This document shows, piece after piece, positions 33,006-45,500 of a stretch of 64,000 bases of DNA. The stretch lies in assembly GCA_012845835.1 (NCBI GenBank), contig JABAKD010000001.1, forward strand, positions 11,863,501 to 11,927,500. The letters are read 5' to 3'. Numbering within the stretch: position 1 is the stretch's first letter; each line of letters starts with the position of its first letter. The notes below the pieces were generated by a model. The model saw only the letters and a list, made by a program, of their open reading frames with translations. It had not been told where the DNA came from and did not search any database. The stretch is from Undaria pinnatifida. Its lineage: Eukaryota; Sar; Phaeophyceae; Laminariales; Alariaceae. The position numbers were made by a program, and so were the translations under genes.

Positions 33006-35141
33006 ATTTCTCGGAAACGTCGCGAAAGAAAGGCTCTCACTTCGGACAGACGGTACCCCTGTCAATGATCTATTGATTATCTACATGATCTATGTCGTCA
33101 AGGGCAGAGCTCCCTGGTAATTATTATATGTGTTATTACCTATATATCATGTTTACGGGTGAGAGCCGTCTGATCTGAATGATCTATTAATATAGCGTTT
33201 TTTTTTCCTGGGCTGGATCTGTAGTGCACAGATCGTGCACAGCGGGCCATGATCACAGATGTTGGACCGATAAAACCTTGTGGGGTCCGTGGGTAGCGAC
33301 CAAGAAACGAGCGTTGCGATATTTCCAAGCTTGTACCATCGCAGCAGTGCTAGTAGGATCATGCTGCGCACGTCCCGTACTAGTAGTGTTTGCACTGTTT
33401 TGGTGCGGACACCAATATTTGTCGTTGCTGATCAACAATGGCCGATGCCGTATTCGTCGATTTTCGTCGGAGGAATCCCTCCCCCCCCCCCCCCCCCCCT
33501 GAAGTCTCAAAGGGGTTGATAGATGATCTACGGTAGATCGCGGTCTGCACGATGTGTGAAGAGGTTCGAATAGTATCGCTCCTTGCCCAGTCCGTCTGCA
33601 ATTTCTCCAGGTGGCGTTGTTGGTGGGCCGTCTCATTTTGATATTGATTCGTACAGCAGCAGGACTACTGTTCGTCGCATGTGCTACGGCGGCAGCAGTA
33701 CGAAAAACGTTGTACTGGAGCCAGCCGCACTCGTACATACAGCAGCGGCGGCAGCAGCACAACAGCAGGACTGCAGTAGTAGTGGTAGTGGTAGTGGTAG
33801 TATAATAAATATAATTTTTTGGAAGCGCTTGCAGCAGATAGCGTTGGTGAATACTCGTACAATAGTAACTACATAGAATCACAGTACCATACTAGACTAC
33901 TTGTTGAACAAGTATTTATAAACGCAGTACCGCTATATCTACCTTTTACAGCAGCCAATCGTTGGTCGCGCTGGTGAATACTTGCAGCAGACAGCGGTAG
34001 TATGCGCTCGCGGGACCTCTAAAACACAACGAATTCCGTTGCTTCTGAGTGCGAGATCTCACCCAACACACCAAGTGTGGGACGGTAATCCCGCAGCAGG
34101 TAAATCTCGTTTTTTACGCTTGGGGTGCAGAGACTCATCGCGGTGGGTAGGGTGGCATATCCACACTGTCGGAGGGCAGGAACGAACAGCTGTCTCACAT
34201 TAACCCTCCTGCCGGCTCTGCGTGGCGGAGAGCAGCGGGCGGCGCGCGCTGTGCATAGTCTACAGATGCACCCCCGGGCGCCGGCTATAGGCTTGTATCA
34301 GTGCTCCTCTTTTTTCCGCACAACATGTGCTTTTGCTCTATAATGCTTCGTGCCTTCTTAGTTTCCGCCCAGTTATGGCTGGCTAGGCTCTGCTCCTAGA
34401 AACATCATAGTTTGCTGCTGCAAATAAAACAGTTGCGGCATATTTATGCTCTTTACAAACGAACCCAATTATGCCGTCTTTTTTATGAGGGCGTGGTGGG
34501 TGTCAGTCTAGCGACGGCACCGCCACAACGTACACCGCCCGCTTATCTCCTCTAGAACCACGCCTTCTGCGAGCTTCGCGGGAGTGGACCGTGCCCTCCT
34601 GACGAGGACCAGATGGTCCAAAACACACGGTACATTACGCAAGATATGACACCGCCTCGGAAGCCAAGGACTCAGTAGGGGGCTTACCCCTGTTCTCAAT
34701 GCCGCGCGAGTGGCTCCGTACCTCGTTCAAAAATGGAAGAAAATTGCTTTTTTGTCGGCGCAGCGTCTGTACCTCGATGAACTTTAGAAGTACTTGCTTT
34801 TTCCTGGCGCGGCGTATTTATATGGCGGTCCATGCCGCTAAGCAGAAAGCACAAAGGCTGAAAAATGATACCCTAAAAGCGACCCCTCCCCCATCGTAGA
34901 TCCGGATCAATTTTCAAGCCGAGTTTAATCTACAACAATTTGCTCACACAAAAGGAAAAGGTTGGCTTTGGAAAAGATGTTGACCTAATATTTTTTGAGA
35001 TGTTCTTCACGGGCCGGGTCGCTTCTCGTGGATCGGGCCCGGTTGAGTTGGATCAGGTGAGACCCGACCGCGCCCCGCGACAAAATTAAACCTTGTCGTC
35101 ATCTGATCCGACTCGACCCGATCTTTTCAGGGTTTGTAAAC

Positions 35142-35228
35142 CTCCCGACCCGACCCGACCCGACCCGACCCGACCCGACCCGACCCGACCCGACCCGACC
35201 CGACCCGACCCGACCCGACCCGACCCGA
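35142..35228. repeat. CCCGA pentanucleotide microsatellite
   Basis: About 17 perfect tandem copies of cccga in the intergenic spacer. Shorter runs of the same unit at 17070-17098 and 29396-29425, each amid scattered cgacccgtga-type motifs in both orientations, suggest three members of one family. Confidence 0.95.
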
Positions 35229-36171
35229 CTCGACCCAACCGCACTCGACACGTGAAATTTCGAAGACGTGCTCCCGACCCATTCCACCCCGACCCGTGAG
35301 AGTTTTTAGGCCGACGCGTGCTACACGATGTCGGTATCACCTTCAAGCGCTTTTATTTTTGGCTACCGGGAACCCTCTACCTCACAACAACTGGAAGGTC
35401 GCTGAAAAATATTAGCGAGGTTTGACGAAGTTAAACGAAACTACTCTATACCGTAGGGCGGGTGCTCTTCTGGGTACTGGGTGTGCCGCGGCGGCGTATG
35501 TCCCAGTACTCGTAGTGTTGAATGTCGAAAATGCTGGATGGCCTTTTTGTGGACCATTTTATTAATACCAACCATTTTTGTTACGATCTGTGCGATTTGC
35601 AGGAGTAGACATGTGTAAGTTACTAACTGTGTGCCAGAATGGAGACAGCACTTATCTTGTATAGTCGGTAAGGGAAAAAAACGACTTGAACACCTTTTGT
35701 CTGATTGGTTGAGGCCTGCCTGAAAATCGGCAGGCCGATTTCTTTCGGAAAAGCGCCTACGAAACACGCGCCGAGGCCGCGGTACTGCCCTTGCCGACCT
35801 CGAGCCCCGCAAAGGGTTGGGGTTAGGGGTGGGGGTATGGTTGGAGTTGGGTTGGGTCTGGGCCGACGTGCAAGATAGAAGTCGACTGCAAGGCTGTGCT
35901 GTTATATGTTTTCACACTGATAATGCAAATAGGGGCTGCCCACCATGGAGGGGTTTCCATGTATGTTGGGAAGGATTACTGTATATTCTGATGACAACCA
36001 TCGACATAGCTTGTCCTCGAGGCCAGAGGTCGGGCTTCGGCAAATACCGAGTGAATGTCTCCTCCACTATCTCGTCCAACGACACCCCTCCCCCCAAATG
36101 CCACCGCCACTCGAACACCGTACTCCCACAAGCGCCAATGTACCTCCGGGGCGCGGGGGCGGGGGGGGCGT

Positions 36172-36430
36172 ACTCATTAGTTGCTTGCCGTAACCCCTTT
36201 AGCGCTGCAACCGCGTTTTTGGGGACAAGTTACTTGGAAATAGTGTTGGATATTTTTTGGCGTAGTAGGAGGGCTGATTGTTTGACGCTTGACCGCGCTT
36301 CCTTTTCGAGGCAGAGCGCCGTTCCTACTCCTGATGGAGACACCTCCAACATTTGGGCGCTCGTTACTCATCTTCCGTATTTTTCATAATTGTTTTTACC
36401 CGTCTTATTTATTTCCTGTTTTTCCGCCCG
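36172..36430 (+). repeat. Dispersed repeat R1, copy 3, interrupted by a MITE relic
   Basis: gtactcattagttgcttgcc is interrupted by a piggyBac-like MITE relic (about 36192-36255: taacccctttagcg ... ggggacaagttacttgg) before gcttccttttcgaggcagag, gatggagacacctccaacat and ttgggcgctc continue. It lies immediately upstream of SMP-30 exon 1 and may contribute promoter or 5' leader sequence. Confidence 0.68.
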
Positions 36431-36436
36431 TGGCAG

Positions 36437-36567
36437 ATGCCTCCGGGGGGGGGCGGGGGTAGGGGACGATCCACCGCGGTGGTAGCGGCAGCGGCGGCGG
36501 CGGCGACAGCATTGACGCTAACGGTAGTAGCTTACGCGACCGCGCGTTACCGTCGAAGTAAGCGCAG
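36437..36567 (+). CDS. SMP-30 gene exon 1 (N-terminal hydrophobic anchor)
   Basis: Encodes residues 1-43 plus two bases of Arg44. A glycine-rich start (MPPGGGGGRGR) is followed by about 23 Ala/Val/Leu/Thr residues and the basic cluster RYRRSKRR. The donor GTGATT leaves phase 2, which exactly fits exon 2, where AG plus A gives Arg. Four downstream copies of its 3' end plus donor support it as a true exon edge. A dispersed R1 repeat lies immediately upstream. Attachment to this gene is inferred from phase and from the absence of another partner. Confidence 0.6.
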
Positions 36568-39500
36568 GTGATTTTGCCGTAGACACTCGCTACGATAAAG
36601 GTGTTTTTTTTTTTTTTTAAGTGTTTCTATATGACGGGGGTCTCCATACCCTATTAATAACAACATTAATCCAATCATCGGAAGGTCATATTCGTTTTTA
36701 GGAACTTTTTGTTTGTTTGTTGTTATTTTTTTTGCATCCTTCGGTGGATAGGGAAAATTAAAGCTTAAGGCTCTGACGAGATAAGACACTCGCTACGATA
36801 GAGGGAGCATTTTTTTTTTTTTTTTAATAAATGTTTCCTGAATGCCGGAGCTCCTTGCCTTAAAAAAAGATCGCCGCAGTGTTTCATTCGCTTTTTTTCA
36901 TCAACATTATTTTTTTATTTTGTGTGTGTACCTATTAATAGACCATGGGTACGTGCTCTTTTTTCGCTTTCGGTTTACTCATAATCGGTTTTTTATTTTT
37001 TCATGCGGTATATGTAGAATTCCTCAGGTGAGATGGTCTCAGGAAAGAAAAGGTATACCTCTCCCGTAACATGGTGTCCATATTATAAGCCCTGTGTCGT
37101 TTGCCGTGGTTGACTTTGTTGTTGGTTGGGGCGGTGTCGGGAGGGGTCGGCTAGTGCGGGGTCGCGTGATCAGCTAACGAAGGCGCTAACGCTGTTGCTA
37201 TTCGCTAAATATATCGCTAAGGCTAAGCGCTAAACATTGGCGGAAGCGGCGTTGTTGGCCGGGGAGGTGCGGGAGGGGTCGGCTAGTGGGGAGTCGCGTG
37301 ATTCGCGAACGGTGACGCTAACGCTGTCGCTACTCGCTGTATATATTGCTATGGCTAAAGCTAAGCGCTAACCGTTCGGGAAGGAGTTAACGCTGACGCT
37401 GACGCTAGCGGTAGTAGCGTGTGCGACCTCGCGTTCCCATCGAAGAAAATTGCAGGTGATTTGTCGTAAAAGCCCCCTGTTTTTGGGAGCCGCGTTGCCG
37501 TGGCTGGCGGTGTTGTCATCAATGGAAAAAGTTGGAAGGGGGAGTCAGTAATGGAGATGCGTGCACTCGGCTAACGCTGATGCTGCTGTCATCGCTAAGC
37601 ACCTTGCTTCGGCTATAACCCTAGGACTATTGCTATCGCTTAGATGCGGGCCACGATAGAATCAGATTTGTTTTCGCTAAACTAATATCTGAATGACGGG
37701 GCTCCTTAACTCCTTTAGAAATCCCCCATATTAATTCCAAGTAATTTCCCCCCAAAAGCGGGTTTTCCAGTTGTTGAGGCGTTAACCGACAGTCGTCGGA
37801 AGGGGCATTCTTGGTTTTTGGAATATATTTTTTTCTTCGTTCCCAAACCATGGGTTTGTTCATCGCGTTTGGGCTTTTCTGTTTACTATAAAAACCGTTT
37901 TTTGATAAGGTTTAGAGTAGCTTATCAGGCCGCCACCCTTGTATAGAAGGAAAAAAGAGCCAGTGCACCTCGACCGTGGCATGTGTTGCTATCGACAACC
38001 CCCACACTACAGCTAACGCCGCCGCTAACGCCAGCGGTAGTAGCTTACACGACCGCGCGTTCCCGTCCAAGTACGCTCAGGTGATTACCGTGAGCCCTTC
38101 GTTGTTGTTTTGTCGTTGACGTGGTTGAAGTAATCGCAGGTGATCAACGTGAGCCATTCGTTGTTGTTTGTCGTTGACGTGTTTGGCCGTATGGTCGGTA
38201 GGCGGGAGGAGGGGGCTCGGTGGCAGGAAGGCGCGATTGGGCAATGGTGACGCGAACGCTAGCGGTAATAGGTCAAGCGATCGCACGTGCCCGTCGGAGG
38301 AAGCGGAGGCGATTGCCGTGAGCCCCTCAATTTTTTTCCTTGTGGCGTTGCCGTGGATGGCCGTGTTGCCGGCAACGGAAGAAGGGAGGGGAGGGTCGGC
38401 AGGACGAGGACGAACGGTCGGCGCTATCGCTGTTTCTGATTTCAACGCGATTGCTATTGTAGAGATTGACGCTGGCGCTTTCGCTAGCGCTAGCGGTACT
38501 GCTTGTGCTAACGCTAACGCTAACGCTGACGCTAGTGCCACCGCTAACGCTGATGCTAGTGCTAACGCTCGCGGCAGTAGCTTGCGCGACCGCGCTTTCG
38601 CGTCGAAGTAGGCCCAGGTGATTTACCGTATGTCCTTTCTTTGGTGTCGTCGCCGTCATCGGCCATACAGGCGGTAGGCGGCCGGGCGCTCGCTCGATTG
38701 CCCACTGGCTTTGATTGCCCACTGGCTTTGATTGCCTCAGTTGTGGAAGTAATTGAGTGTCGGTGCGAATTCTACTATTAGGTGGCAGTGCCAGTACTGT
38801 ACATCCATGGCAGTGCCAGTACTGTACATCCATGGCAGTGCCAGTACTGTACATCCATGGCAGTGCCAGTACTGTGCATCCATGGCAGTGCCAGTACTGT
38901 ACATCCATGGCAGTGCCAGTATTTTTGAATGTCAGTGTCATACCGTGCCTGATCTTCATTGGCCACCACTACGATTGGGTCTCAGTGCCCGTACTACCTA
39001 CTTCCAATACTTTGATGCACGTCGTGGGTCAATTTAACTCCTCCATTGTATTCGCAAAATTATCTTAGTACAATTGGCTGGTAATGCTCACCCTGACAAC
39101 ATCCGTGGGACAAACGAGCGGCAGGTGTATCACGCGGCTTGCAAGGGTGAGTATCGACCCTAAATTTGTCGAACTCAAAGCTGACGTGTTTTTAGAAGAT
39201 TTTTAAAAAATGTAAATGTGGCCGCTGCCAATACACAGCTCTAACATATGTCCGCCCTCCGCTCACCGGTTATACGACTTACAGGATACGCTGGATAAAC
39301 TGGTGCATTTCCTTCCACAGCTGTCAGATTTTGTCCCCTTCAAAAACGGGTTTATCACTTACATGCACTGGTATGTCCGAAACGGGGGTCAAGATAATAC
39401 TTATAGAATCGCAGCAATATGTAGAAATGGGTCGACGAAAACAGACGCGAAGATGAACAAACGAAAACGAAATCGGACAGGGGTCAGAGCCGGAACCATG

Positions 39501-42500
39501 ACGGCCCACCACCACCACCCATCCCCTCCACCACTACACCATTCCCCTCTATCACGCCTTTCTCCCCACCGTAACCGCCCATAATACGGTACTTCGAATT
39601 TATTTTCCCGTCCCCCCCATCGTCACCTTCTTCCGTCGGCTTTTTTACCCCCCCTCCCCCCCCCTCCACTCGCAACTGTTCCGCTCGAAAGGAATGCGTG
39701 GTAAATTTGTCTATTGACTAAGGCAAGCAGCACAGGAGCGCACCCCCTGCTCCACAACGTCATCGTGATCACCCACACTCCTGGAACTGAAATGCCGCTC
39801 CCTCACCCCTCCCCCGACGTCGTATTAATCAGCTGCGATTTCGGGGTGCCCCCACCCCCCCCTGCGCAACCCCGCACTCCCATGGTGAACGCCCATTTTC
39901 TTTTCGGGAAGCCCTTCCCCCCCCAACGTTATCTTCTTCTGCTAGCCTTTCGCCTGAACTCCATGTTAAACCCCTTCTCCCCTGCCCCCCAGTACCCCGC
40001 CCTCCGTAACTCCTAGGTGCACGCCCATGTTGCTGTTCTGCAAACCCTGTTCCCCTCTTGTGTTCTCCTCCCGCTAGCAATCCCGACCCCCCCCCCCCCC
40101 CCCTCCTCCCCTACAAATCCATCGTGCATCTCCATGTTACTGCTGTACTACAACCCCTCTCCGCCCCCCCGGCACCGCCTTCCTCAATCATGCCGTTGGA
40201 TACTTACGCTGGTTATTCGTAAAATAAAATCCCGACCCAGGAATGCCGTGGCTGGGAAAGCGCAAAACCTGATGCGACTCAAACCTCTTGTATACCCCAT
40301 CAACCGTCCCCCCCCCGCCCCCCCCCGCTCCTCCCACGGCTTCCTTATTTCTCGTATTCCTACTAACAGCGAATTCCCGCCAATGCTTGTTTTTGCTTAT
40401 TTTCGTTGAAAACCAACACCCCCGGCTCAGGAACGCCATGGTCGGAAAACCGCAAAACTTGGTTTGGCTCAAAAACCTGTTGGATACCCCGTCAATTCCT
40501 CCCCCCCCCCCAACAAACCCCTCTTATTCGCCGCCTTACTAGTCGAACTCCACCAATGCTTGCTATTGCTTGCGTAATTTGCCGTCAACAACAAAATACG
40601 CCCCACCTAGAAACGCCATGGGTGGGAGCGCGCAAACGCAGGTTTGGCTCAGACAAACATTGAATCCTCTCCTCCCTCCCGCCCACCCTATTGCCCACCT
40701 TCCTACTCAACCCCCCCCCCACCCACCCCCATAGCTCACCTGCTTCCCACTTCTTGCTTTCTTTTTACGAGCGTGATCATTATTTTGTGCCCGACCAAGA
40801 GATGCCATGGCCGGAAAAACGCAAAACCTGGTTTGCCTTTAAGCTCATTCCCGCCCTCACGCGCCCCTTCATCGCCCCCCCCCCCCTCCCTTTATACTCG
40901 CCTTCCTGCAGTAGTAGAAACACGTACCATTTCTTTGCCCCATAGCTTAGCTCACCTGCTCGCCCATCTTAGTTTTTTCTTACCTGCGCGTATCGCTATT
41001 TTGTACCCGACCAAGGAATGCCATGGCGGGGAAAACAAAAAGCCTGGTTGGCCTCAAAGCTCATGCCCCCCAACCCATTATACTCGCCTTCGTACGGTAG
41101 TCGAAGGCCATAATATGTGGTTACATTTTTTCGCTACGCTCGTGTGTAAATAAAGCCCTCTTACCCAGAAACTCCATGGCCGTAAAAACGCAAAGCCTGG
41201 TTTGCCTCAAAGCTCACCCCCCCCCCCCCCCCCCCCCCCCTTCCCATTTATACTAGCCTATCTACATTAGCAGAAACCCATAAAATATATTTTCCTACGT
41301 ATGCTACGCTCGTGTTTAATTTTTCTTCCCCCTACCCAGAAACGCAACGGCCGGAAAAACGCAAAGCCTGGCTCGCCTTAAAGCTCAATCCCCCCCCCCC
41401 CCCGCCCTTATACTCGCCTTCCTGCAATAGTAAAAACCCGTATATACATATTTCTTACCTTCACTACGCTCGTGTGTAAAAAATATACCCCCCACCCAGA
41501 AACGCCATGGCTGGGAAGGCGCAAAACCTGGTCTGGATGAAGCCTCTGTCGGACCTTCCGGTGGACACCGTGGTTCTGCTCGTAGATGGGGCGTATCTCT
41601 TAGCCGAGGGTGTGGTGTGGTGCAGCCGCAAGCAGGAGTTGTGGTGGGTCGGTAAGTTTAGTCCCTACGCGCGCGCGGAGTTTGTGACGACGGGCTAGCT
41701 CGAGGAAAATCAGCTACTATTGCGCATGTGTATGTTCTTCACATTATACTGTTGATTTTATTGGCACCCTTTGGCATTCGGCATCCAGCACCCTCAGTGT
41801 CTGTGCCTACGCCTGATCCTGAAGAGAGCAGGCTCTAAGGCCACAATTTACGGGACAGAGATTTTATTCGCAAACACAGCGAAGGTATTTGGCCTTGGAA
41901 TGTCAACTGTAGTGGATACGAAGGGTTAGATGACGTTGTCTTGATCATCCAAATGATGCCCTGCGATACGCGTGCTTCTGCGATTTTGTTGTTTTGCTTG
42001 TATCTGGTACTGCAATAGTGTACTGAGAATTGGGAGACTGCACACTGTTATCGCGATAGTTGTGCTGTGATGTTGTCCTTGAGATGAGGCGCTGCTATAT
42101 TCTTTCTGTGATTTCAGTCTGTTTGCGACTTTGTAAAATTATGGTGCATTGGGCTTCGTGCTTAATTGAGTATTGACGACATTGGAGTGACTGCTGACGA
42201 AAAGCTAGTGGATAAATAGCTGGCTAATTTCGTTTTAACAGGATTCAGAGTCTAGTGTATCTCATGTACTTTTGTTGGTATGCCAAAAACAACAATCGTT
42301 TTGTTTCTTTCCGTTTTTCTGTTTTCTGTTTTCTGTCATCTGTTTTTTTGTTCCTGTTTTTTTTTTTTTTCTTTTTTGTACAGTTTTCGGAGGGTTTTAT
42401 TTTTTTTATTTTTTTTCCTGGGTTTTACCTGCTCTATTGTTCAGAATTTTCTTTTTGCGTTTTTGTGTTTTAATTCCGTTTTTCATTTCTTGCAGTTTTT

Positions 42501-45500
42501 TTTTTAAATGCGACCTGTTGCTTAGCCATGTGACCCGAACCACCCTCCTCACAACCTTGTCGCGCACGCGGCGCCCCCTGGAAAACCCAGACATCGAAGG
42601 AAAAAAAATAATGAGGCTTTTTAGTCCGGGGGATGGCGGCGAAGGCGCTCTCAGCACGGAGGGGTGGGATGTGCCTACAAGGTGAAACCGCTCGCAAACA
42701 TTGTGAAGTTTTTCTTTTTTGTCGCGATAATTGATCTGGCGGTGAGTTTCCCCCCGTTTGTTTTTCGTTTCTCCAGCTTTAAGCCACAGTAACAATGAAC
42801 GGGGAGGGGTGAGATGTACCTACCAGATGGAATTTTATCGCTTTCGTTCTATGGTACAGGCTGGTTCATGTTAACCCCTTTACCACTGGAAACCCGTTTT
42901 GGGGACAAAATTACTTGGATTTAGTATAGGGAGGGGATTGGGGGCTCTAAAGGGGTTAACAACCCCGAATTTAGTTCCCGGCGAATGTGAACACGCCGTT
43001 CTTTCGATTCAGGCCGTAAATTTTTGCACATGTCTCCTATGTGCCCTTGCGAAGACCTCACCCGATTTTGTTTTTTTTGTTGGCCTGATTTTTCGTCAAC
43101 CAAGATTTTTCGGGAAATGTGGATCACCTTCGCCTATTTTGTTTCGGCGAAGAACAAACAAACAAAAAAACAAAAACCCGCGGGCCAGACCTCGGGATGG
43201 GCATGTAGAACACCTGTGCAGTTTTTCAGGGTCTGTCTCTCAAAAACGTCGTGAACATTTGGCCGTTTCTGCGTAAAAAATGAGTAAGATACGTTATTTC
43301 CTTCAAATGGCTTGGTTTTTGTGTAAGATGCAGTTTTTTCGCTAGATTCTGCTTAATGTTGAACACAGGCAGGTCAGATCTTCGATTTTTTTCGCGCGAA
43401 CTTTTCTGCAGACATGCCTTGGAGAACGTCCAACCGGATCGTGCAAAAAATGCAGCGCAAATTTGTGTTCGCCCCCGTTGGGAAAAAGCCTGTATGTTAT
43501 TGAAAACATTGAAGGCCTTTCATCGGTCGATACGAATGGGTAGGGTGGACCGTAACTGGACCAAGTCCGGCGGAAGGCTATCTCCCATGGCCAGGGGTTT
43601 TGTTAGTGGGTGAGCTTGCGCAAGTCCCACACTACCCGGAAAGATGACATTCCGGGTGGCTATCTCCACCGAACCTGACCCTCAGGGGACAGGCCGGGTC
43701 GACATACACACGCACCCGTATACAACGGCAGCTTGCGCTGCCGGGGTTGTAACGAGGACCACTGATAGGGACAGCTTACGCTATACCTACAATGGGACTC
43801 GAAGGGTGCGCCAGCTAGCGTTGGGCTGCGAAAGCAACTGAGTTAAATCGACACACGACGCGTATGAAAATACGCGGAAGTGTGGTGAGCTAAAGCTTTA
43901 TTTTTCCCCATCCGCCGGAGGATAAAAAAAAAAAAAAAAAAAAAGATACGAGTTTCGCTCCTAGAGGCAGCCCGAGGCCGGTAGAAATGAAAAATGGCCA
44001 TGTCACCTTTTTACACTGGCCATGGGGGTCGCTATGATACCAAATATCCGCTCTTTGACGAGATATTGCGAGCGGTATACGCGGAGTAGAGAATTTGTTT
44101 TTTTTATTTACTTGAACCAGTCCTGCATTTTTGTTTTGTTTTGTTTTCAACGTTTTTTTTTTTCGTTGGGTGGTTGGCCTCAAGTTTTGTGACGCCTTCG
44201 GTTCCAGTACTATTGCTATTATTTAGTTTTTTTTCCAACCCAAACGAATTTGTAAATCGCAAGCACCCTTTTGTCACAGAAACAAACGACAAACCCGATA
44301 TTATCCGCTGCTTGATTGGAGCCGACCTCATTACGAGTCGTGTGTTCCAAGCTGCATGCCGGTCGTACAACACCTTGCAACAACGCCTTCCATTGCATTG
44401 TAGCTGGGGATCGGGGCTACGGCACTGTACTGTACAAAAAATACGTATACTATTTCATAACTAATTTTCAAGGACGTCAGCCGTAAGTTCGTCGAATTTC
44501 AGGTCAATACTCATCTTTGCAACCTGCGTTGTTGGTACTCGTAATATACTGTATGGGTGATTTTTTATTGGGAGATTTTATACGTTGAACATTGTGCACA
44601 ATATGTGTTCTATGTTTTCTATAAAAAAATGTGAGTTTGATGAATTCGAAGTTCGATACTCATCTTTGCAAGCTGCGTGATGCACCGGAAGAGTTGTCGT
44701 GTTAGTAGCTTCCTTCTTCGCGGTTTGATTCGATTGAGATCCAGGGGGTGTGGCAACTTGAAAAATGGGCAAAAAAAAAAAAGCACTGTTGGAAAGTACA
44801 GCGGGAAGTAGGCAAAGGAGTGGGGCATAGGCTCACTCCAGAACTTATACAACGTAAAACACTGATTGGTGCATGAACCTGGCCACACAAGCTCCTGAAC
44901 CTCCGTAACGGAGGGGCGCTGGTGTGACGGGAAGCAGGACCAAAAGTCGACTGGCAGGGCCGGCTGCCGGCCGATGATAGGGACTCGGCACGGGGATACG
45001 TATAATGTACTGGATACTTGGTAGTTTCAACGTATGGTACGTTCCTGATGGTGTTATCTCCGGCAACGCCACCGGCCGGCCGGCCGGTAATGCTGTAGGG
45101 CATGGTGGCCGAGATGGCTTAGCACGTGCGTGCGTAGCTGCTCTGTGTGCTGTACATGTAGAACGTGTCTGGTACTGATACTGTGAACAATGTACCGATG
45201 CTGCCTGGTATTGACGTGTTGTACCTTTTGCACCTACTGCTGTTGTACCTACCGCGCGTACCTACTGCTGCTGTATGTACGTGTTAAACCTGGATGGCTC
45301 TACTCGGCTCCACTCTTGAGACGAGCCAGCGGCCTGTGGCATGAAATTCGGCTAACCTATCAGCTGCCCGAATCGAAGATTATTTTACTATGAATCCAGT
45401 ACCTAGGCTGGCTTTATGGCGTATGGTTCTCTCCTCGCTGCCGATTGTCAGCAATGCTCAGCACGCGACGGCCGCGACTCGGCGTGGCTTGTAGCCCTGT

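Larger units (their letters stand above)
27123..36436. other. Spacer between divergent MPS1 and SMP-30 genes
   Basis: Holds a MITE, a SINE, the 31.6-33.0 kb duplication with its R3 insertion, CCCGA-rich zones at 29.1-29.45 and 35.0-35.3 kb, telomere-like ccctaac/ccgaccc stretches (31955, 32805, 35815) and R1. Both promoters presumably lie here, but no core element could be assigned with confidence. Confidence 0.6.

Noticed and set aside
35912-36118. Minus-strand frame (EWRWHLGGGVSLDEIVEETF...) next to an R1 copy, resembling an exon
   Set aside because: No convincing acceptor and donor pair and no recognised family; composition is suggestive only. Could be revisited with transcripts.
38327-38969. 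Frames with repeated HCHGCTVLALPWM or STVHPWQCQYC units
   Set aside because: Produced by the 25-bp minisatellite, which is open in several frames at once.
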